64,000 nucleotides of DNA from assembly GCA_021014325.1 (NCBI GenBank), contig CM037472.1:558001-622000 (forward strand), written 5' to 3'. This stretch comes from Plazaster borealis (Eukaryota > Echinodermata > Asteroidea > Forcipulatida > Labidiasteridae). Made by a program: the position numbers and the translations under genes. Of this stretch, positions 59,346 through 64,000 are shown piece by piece (position 1 is the first letter of the stretch; each line of letters starts with the position of its first letter). The notes beneath the pieces are model-generated. The model saw only the letters and a list, made by a program, of their open reading frames with translations, did not search any database and was not told the DNA's origin.

Positions 59346-59714
59346 TGGACACGTTTGGTAATTTTTGGTAATTGTCAAAGACCAGTATTCTCACTTGGTG
59401 TATCCAAACATATGCATAAAATAACAAACCTGTGAAAATTTGGGCTCAGTTGGTCATCGAAGTTGCAAGAAAATAATGAAAGAAAAAACACCCTTGTTGC
59501 ACAAATTTGTGTGCTTTCAGATGCCTGAGAAAGGCTTTCTCAGATTCAAATATTTTAGTGAGAAGTTACCTCTTTCTCAACAACTACATTACTTCAGAGG
59601 GAGTTGTTTCCTACAATGTTTTATACTATCAACATGTCTCCGTTGGTTGTTACCAGTAAGTTTTTATGCTAATATGTATTTTGAGTAATTACCAAACGTG
59701 TCCAGTGCCTTTAA
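59346..59714. mobile_element. MITE family A, inverted orientation
   Basis: Begins GACTGGACACGTTTGGTAAT and ends ATTACCAAACGTGTCCAGTG with CCTTTAA. The body is the reverse complement of 2857-3228. It starts about 110 bp after the oxidase stop codon, so it probably lies in the 3' UTR or just past it. Confidence 0.8.
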
Positions 59715-59819
59715 GGTAAATTTTAGACTGTTCTAGTGTTCTTTCTGTAGATTACTCTTCCACCAAATCAAAGATTACAAACAATATAAACTACATAACA
59801 CCATACATTTAGCTGCAAA

Positions 59820-59955
59820 CAATCTTGTATAGAAGCCCTGTTTACTCAGTGCTTTATGGAGTCCTGCCAATACTAATCCACAGGCATATAGAACACATTG
59901 AGCCCAGCATTCACAGCAGATTCCTTAACCACTAGACCACTGAGCACGCCCAATA
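59820..59955 (-). mobile_element. tRNA-derived SINE (second family), minus strand
   Basis: The minus strand has CTCAGTGGTCTAGTGGTTAA (A-box region) and AGCACTGAGTAAACAGGGC. It is diverged between these. Confidence 0.6.
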
Positions 59956-60030
59956 GTGAAAGGCCAGTTTGAATTCTGTAAACCATTTCATTGATGTAAT
60001 AATTTGCTAATTTGCACCAGGGTTAAAGGC

Positions 60031-60376
60031 AGTATATACTTTTGGTAAATGTCAAAGACCAGTATCCTCACTTGGTGTATCCCAACATATACATGAAAAA
60101 CAAACCTGTGAAAGTTTAAGCTCAATCGGTCATTGCAATCACCAGAAAAAAGTGGGTAAAAACCTTATGTGTTTTCACTGTTTTCAAACATCGAGTTTTT
60201 GACTCATGAGATCAAAACTAATTGTTTCACTCATTTCTCAAAAAAATTGGCATTTAAAGCAAAAATATTTCAAAGGGAGTTTCCCATCATAACCATCTTT
60301 ACACCGCGTAAGTTATGTGTGAATCTGTGAACATTTATATTTTTACTCTTACCAATGTTACAAACACCCTTTAACA
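60031..60376. mobile_element. MITE related to family A, TTAA-flanked
   Basis: Left TTAAAGGCAGTATATACTTT and right CAAACACCCTTTAA. The interior (CCAGTATCCTCACTTGGTGT) is shared with family A near the left end only. Confidence 0.7.
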
Positions 60377-60384
60377 ACTAATAT

Positions 60385-60540
60385 TTGTTTACCATACACT
60401 GATGTGTGATAAGGACTGTTAACTCATTGCTCCCCCAGTCATAGAAAAAACACTGCATATTACTTGCATGGGATTCGAAACCATGACCCCTTGCATTCTA
60501 GAGCAGATAGCTTCACCACTAGACCACTTGTGTGTGTGCA
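60385..60540 (-). mobile_element. tRNA-derived SINE (second family), minus strand
   Basis: On the minus strand, AAGTGGTCTAGTGGTGAAGC (A box) and GGTTTCGAATCCC (B box) are followed by a decayed body and a GTTAACAGTCC region. Confidence 0.65.
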
Positions 60541-61080
60541 ATGGAAAATTTGTATCCTGATGGCTTTTCATATGATTTGTGAATTTGTTTATACAAAATC
60601 CTTCAATCAATTAGAATTTATATCTTCAACAGGACACGTTAAAACTATAAGAAAGTATACAATTAATTGTTTCTTAAAAACTGCAACCTTTATTTAGTGT
60701 GTACCCTTGAATGATTTATGATCAATACATATTTAATCATCGTGTTTAACAGATATTTTATAAACTTCATTTAGACCAAGTTTATTTACAGGTGGCAATT
60801 GGAAAAAGTTCAATATTTTATATAAAACAAAAGTATGTACGTAACCCAAATATATACAATTGTGATGTAATATTATATTCTTGTATTTTGATATTATTCT
60901 GGAAGATTCTGGAAGATGTGGTTGATCATAATTGAGCTATTTATGCATATTTGATTTTATAAAATTGTGAAATCATCAGTTTAGATGTTAAGTTACTGTC
61001 TACATTTTAAATTACTCACATGACAGACATTTAAGCTGCTTCACAGGGTTATAATAAATACTTTGCATGATTACATAAAA
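60541..61080. other. Unannotated AT-rich stretch
   Basis: No gene or clear repeat between the oxidase 3' region and the foldback element at 61,085. Confidence 0.5.
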
Positions 61081-61084
61081 GATA

Positions 61085-61430
61085 TATTTGGTTTGCGGTA
61101 ACGCCATGTGTGTATCTACTTGCCAGGTAGAGTTTTTCTTAGAGAACTGTCTTGCTTAATTCTACTACCGCGGAGTAGATTGTTCGGGTGTTCGGGAGAC
61201 TTCTCAGTTCTGAAAAGAACTGTCCTGCTTATTAACTATTACCTGGGCGGATGGTATAGAAATAGGTTGGGACTACTACTTTAGCTTATAGGATCGCTTA
61301 TAGAAGTCTCCCGAACACCCGAACAATCTACTCCGCGGTAGTAGAATTAAGCAAGACAGTTCTCAAAGAACAAACTCTACCTGGCAAGTAGATACACACA
61401 TGGTGTTACAGCAAACCAAATATATTGATA
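61085..61430. mobile_element. Foldback MITE with ~120-bp arms
   Basis: Left arm from ATATTTGGTTTGCGGTAACG to GTTCGGGAGACTTCT (61,085-61,204); right arm is its inverse (AGAAGTCTCCCGAAC to TTACAGCAAACCAAATAT, 61,293-61,428). The loop carries a hairpin AGTTCTGAAAAGAACT at 61,206-61,221. Non-coding. Confidence 0.9.
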
Positions 61431-61611
61431 CCTCACCATGCAATGCCTCAAATCCTATATACATAAAAGATGACAAACACCTGTTCCCAATAATTGAATA
61501 AAAAGTATAACATGTTTAACTAATATTATCTTCAATTTTGGTTAACTGGGATGTTTTCATTTTTGTGTCCTTTGATTCTTTGTTTTAATTGTTTTTTAAA
61601 AGCTCTGTATA

Positions 61612-62187
61612 CTGGGTCTGCTTCATAGAACTGCTCAAGCATAAAAAGTAGCTAAGCACAAAATTTAGGTAATCAGATTTAGGTTATCAGTTTAAATACA
61701 ATGTCACATTTACAATTTATGACTGGTATTCTGCTCATTTTTGCTTAGCAGAAATTTGTTAAGCAATATTTTCTGCTTAAAGGGTCTGTATACGTTTGGT
61801 AATTAGAACCCATTGTTTGTTTCAATGCTATTTAGTTGTAGATATAAACAATAAAACTAACCTGTGAAAATTTCATTTCAAAAGGTGGTAGCATTTTTGA
61901 GATACTGCCGAAAATTTGGAGCGGTTATGTCCAGGCAGGAAGAATAATCTGCAATTGGAATACACAATCTGAGAATAGTTACTACAGTAACGCTTCTCAG
62001 ATTCAAATTTTTTGGGATAGAAAATGATATCTTTCTTTATAACCGCAGTACTTCGAAATGAAAAGTTTATAAAAATGCAATAATTATAAGGTCCAAAGCT
62101 GCTGTACTTCTTACCAAGTAAGTTTTTATTGCCATTAATTTTCAGAGTCATTACCAAACGTTTAAGCAGCTCTATGAAATTGGGTGC
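61612..62187. mobile_element. Host MITE interrupted by the family B element
   Basis: GCTTCATAGAACTGCTCAAGC at the left and AAGCAGCTCTATGAAATTGG at the right are the ends of the 5,552-type MITE, separated by the nested insertion. Confidence 0.7.
61781..62161. mobile_element. MITE family B nested in another MITE, TTAA duplication
   Basis: Bounded by TTAA at 61,777-61,780 and 62,162-62,165. The flanks CTGC and GCAGCTCTATGAAATTGG are the two halves of the inverted-end sequence known from 5,552-5,743, so the target is a single CTGCTTAAGCAG site. The right end lacks about 10 bp of the expected terminal sequence. Confidence 0.85.
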
Positions 62188-62968
62188 AGGTCATTTTTTT
62201 CGGTATTTACAATCATGTTTATCGATCAACAATAGCTTGCATAATCGACCTAAATTTGTACAAAACATGCTTAACAAGCATACTGCTGAAAAAAACCCCA
62301 AAATGTCAGGCACATTTTGTTCTTGTTGGTGTAAAATAAAATGACTTGTTTTTCAAACATAATCATAAATTCATACAATATCCTGTTGTAACATGTTTGC
62401 ACTAGAGATGTATTTAAAATGTTGTAACTGATAAAATGAACTCGTGTCTAAAGTCATTAAAGAAACAAATTGCCTCTTCAGAATAATTCTGACATCCTTT
62501 TTAAAATAGCAATAAATAAGAAAGTTTTTTCTACATACTGTAGGATGTGTGCCGTACTGCCTTGTCCAAATGCTGTGTAAAACTTTGTAATGGATAAATA
62601 GTGAATTAGCTTAAAAATATACCTGTTACTATAAAGGGGTCGCAACAGGTATATTTTCAGTTGATTTACTATTTATTAATAACAAACTTTGACTTGACAT
62701 AATGGTCAAGGCAGTATGGCACATAACCTTTAAGTTTATACTGTCACCTTTACTTTAGAAATACTAGTGAAAATAAACCATACCAAGTTGTGGCAAGAGA
62801 AATACATATTATGTCAAGTCATAAATTGTAGAACTTTTGGAAGCACCCCAAAAATTTAAAGAACTTAAGGTTAAAAATATGATTACAAGTTTTTTAAATG
62901 TAGCAAAAATATGAATTTGGACGGAGTAATAATGTCATGAAAAAGTAAAACTTAAAATTTCAACTTAC

Positions 62969-63132
62969 AGTACTTGACATGATTGGCTTTTTAGTTTGAA
63001 GGCTGATTCAAGAAGATTCTTTAGTATCCGCATCTCACTGATTGCTCTCAAGCTATCTTCTTGAATTAGTTTATAGATGGCTGAGCGGGACTTGACCCAA
63101 AGTTGTTCAAATGATTCAAGCAGATTCTTTCT
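62969..63132 (-). CDS. Alternative or duplicated terminal exon candidate
   Basis: Minus-strand stretch with an acceptor (CCTAG) ending at 63133 and a good donor (GTAAGT) starting at 62968. It is open throughout in one frame, reading RKNLLESFEQLWVKSRSA, then YKLIQEDSLRA, then LKNLLESAFKLKSQSCQVL. EDSLRA and the DNA around KESA/LLES also occur in the exon 63116-63709, so the two segments are a diverged tandem duplication. It may be an alternative 3' exon of that gene, or a pseudo-exon. No onward exon was found. Confidence 0.35.
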
Positions 63133-63709
63133 CTAGGTCAATCTTTGCTCCTTGTTGGCTTACTGCTGCTCTCAAGCTATCTTCTTGATTGGCTTTTCTT
63201 GTTGGTGAGTTTGGTTTAATTGGCTCAATAGATTGCTCAACCTGTGCATTGGTTTGTGGTGTAGCAGCAGTCTTATCTTCTGACTGGTCCTCTTCATTTG
63301 TCTGTTTCTCGTCCACATCACTCTCTGTCTTAACTAACTGTTCCCCATCAGTCTTTGTAAGTTCAATACCTGCATCTTCAGTTTCATTGGAAGTGTCTTT
63401 GTTCTTTGTTATCTTTTCTTGAGTAGCATCTTTCTCGTTTTCAATTCCTTGAGATGTTTTGTCAGATACAGCATCAGATTCGGCAGTTTGAGGAACCACA
63501 GCATCTTTCTGAGATGCACCTGATGTAGCTCTTGTTGCTGATTTGGGTTTTTCTTCAGTCTTCTTTTCTCTTCCTTTCCTTTCAGCTGATTTGAGAGAAG
63601 ACTTTCCTGGTGAGTTTAAGGATCCTCTTGATGACACAGGTAAAGGTCTCTTAGCCTTAGAAAGACTTTGTCTTGAAGTATTTGATCTCTGGCCTGAAGA
63701 CGGTGGAGA
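63116..63709 (-). CDS. 3' coding exon of an unrecognised Ser/Lys/Glu-rich protein (5' partial)
   Basis: Open for 198 codons from an acceptor (TTACAG, ending at 63710) to a TGA at 63118-63116. The composition is strongly non-random: a Ser/Arg/Lys-rich start (SPPSSGQRSNTSRQSLSKAK), a Lys/Glu stretch (ERKGREKKTEEKPK), then a Thr/Glu/Asp/Gln-rich acidic part ending IDLEKESA. It looks like an intrinsically disordered tail of a cytoskeletal, centrosomal or scaffold protein; no domain is visible. Upstream exons lie beyond the window. An alternative downstream exon (62969-63132) overlaps the end of this one in another frame, so the true C-terminus is uncertain. Confidence 0.65.
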   Translation of the reverse strand, partial: SPPSSGQRSNTSRQSLSKAKRPLPVSSRGSLNSPGKSSLKSAERKGREKKTEEKPKSATRATSGASQKDAVVPQTAESDAVSDKTSQGIENEKDATQEKITKNKDTSNETEDAGIELTKTDGEQLVKTESDVDEKQTNEEDQSEDKTAATPQTNAQVEQSIEPIKPNSPTRKANQEDSLRAAVSQQGAKIDLEKESA

Positions 63710-63891
63710 CTGTAATGACAAGCAATAAAAGCAGATGACAATCTTCAGATAATGTTACACAATCTCAGGAGTTGTTAGCCTATGGTTTATTTTCAAGACC
63801 ATCACAATTTATCAGAGAGATTACTTCCATGGTGTTACTGCAAGCCTTACTAATAAGACTGTGTTCCCGTAATGCAGAGTTTCAAATCCTA

Positions 63892-64000
63892 CTTTAAGGG
63901 ACACAGTGCCTTCAAATCTCTCCAAATGTTGCTGATTACTCCTTATTCTTAAGAGTTGGTCATGCACTAAAACACCTACACGGTTTTGTAATTAGTGAGT
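63892..64000. mobile_element. TTAA-type MITE cut by the window end
   Basis: Begins CTTTAAGGGACACAGTGCC and shares CCTTCAAATCT, ATGTTGCTG and CTCCTTATTC with 5,331-5,437. The right end is outside the window. Confidence 0.55.

Overview
The window is eukaryotic nuclear DNA: intron-rich genes with GT-AG splice sites, AT-rich intergenic DNA, and a very high density of short interspersed repeats (tRNA-derived SINEs, LINE 3' ends, TIR/foldback elements, minisatellites). The repeat types (SINEs with a tRNA head and a GCGCTATATAA / (ATT)n tail, LINE ORF2 relics, a DIRS-type tyrosine-recombinase relic) and the gene content fit an invertebrate deuterostome, most likely an echinoderm. That is an inference, not a proven assignment.

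Four gene models are well supported. (1) 302-7767 (+) holds the last nine coding exons of a PARP1/2/3-type ADP-ribosyltransferase: the end of the WGR domain, the helical regulatory domain and the complete catalytic domain. Its 5' end lies outside the window. (2) 11884-14301 (-) is a complete four-exon gene for a 411-residue protein with a basic N-terminus, one membrane segment, a helical middle and a Ser/acidic tail; I could not assign it to a family. (3) 52929-59234 (+) is a complete eight-exon gene for an FMN-dependent 2-hydroxyacid oxidase (HAO1/glycolate oxidase family) with a His where the family has its first active-site Tyr. (4) 63116-63709 (-) is the 3' coding exon of an unrecognised Ser/Lys/Glu-rich protein. 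Genes 1 and 2 converge, and so do genes 3 and 4.

The middle of the window (about 17.7-52 kb) is mostly repeats. It contains TIR and foldback elements (17.7-18.4, 20.3-20.9 kb), a 1.5-kb tandem duplication that gives seven copies of an exon-like module on the + strand (26.1-29.5 kb), a ~5-kb array of a ~178-bp satellite (29.6-34.6 kb) that abuts a decayed DIRS-type recombinase (34.7-35.5 kb), a 622-bp element with perfect 21-bp inverted ends (36.4-37.1 kb), a 2.7-kb AT-rich block (37.2-39.8 kb), a 2-kb G-rich minisatellite with an interstitial (TTAGGG)5 (40.9-42.95 kb), and five copies of another exon-like module on the - strand (46.9-50.4 kb).

The most unusual observations are the two independent arrays of exon-like modules with conserved splice sites, a Mutator-like foldback element with a 9-bp target duplication inside the oxidase gene, a nested insertion that reveals a TTAA target for an abundant MITE family, the altered oxidase active site, and perfect histone-type 3' hairpins carried inside interspersed repeats. 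The genes do not form a shared pathway.
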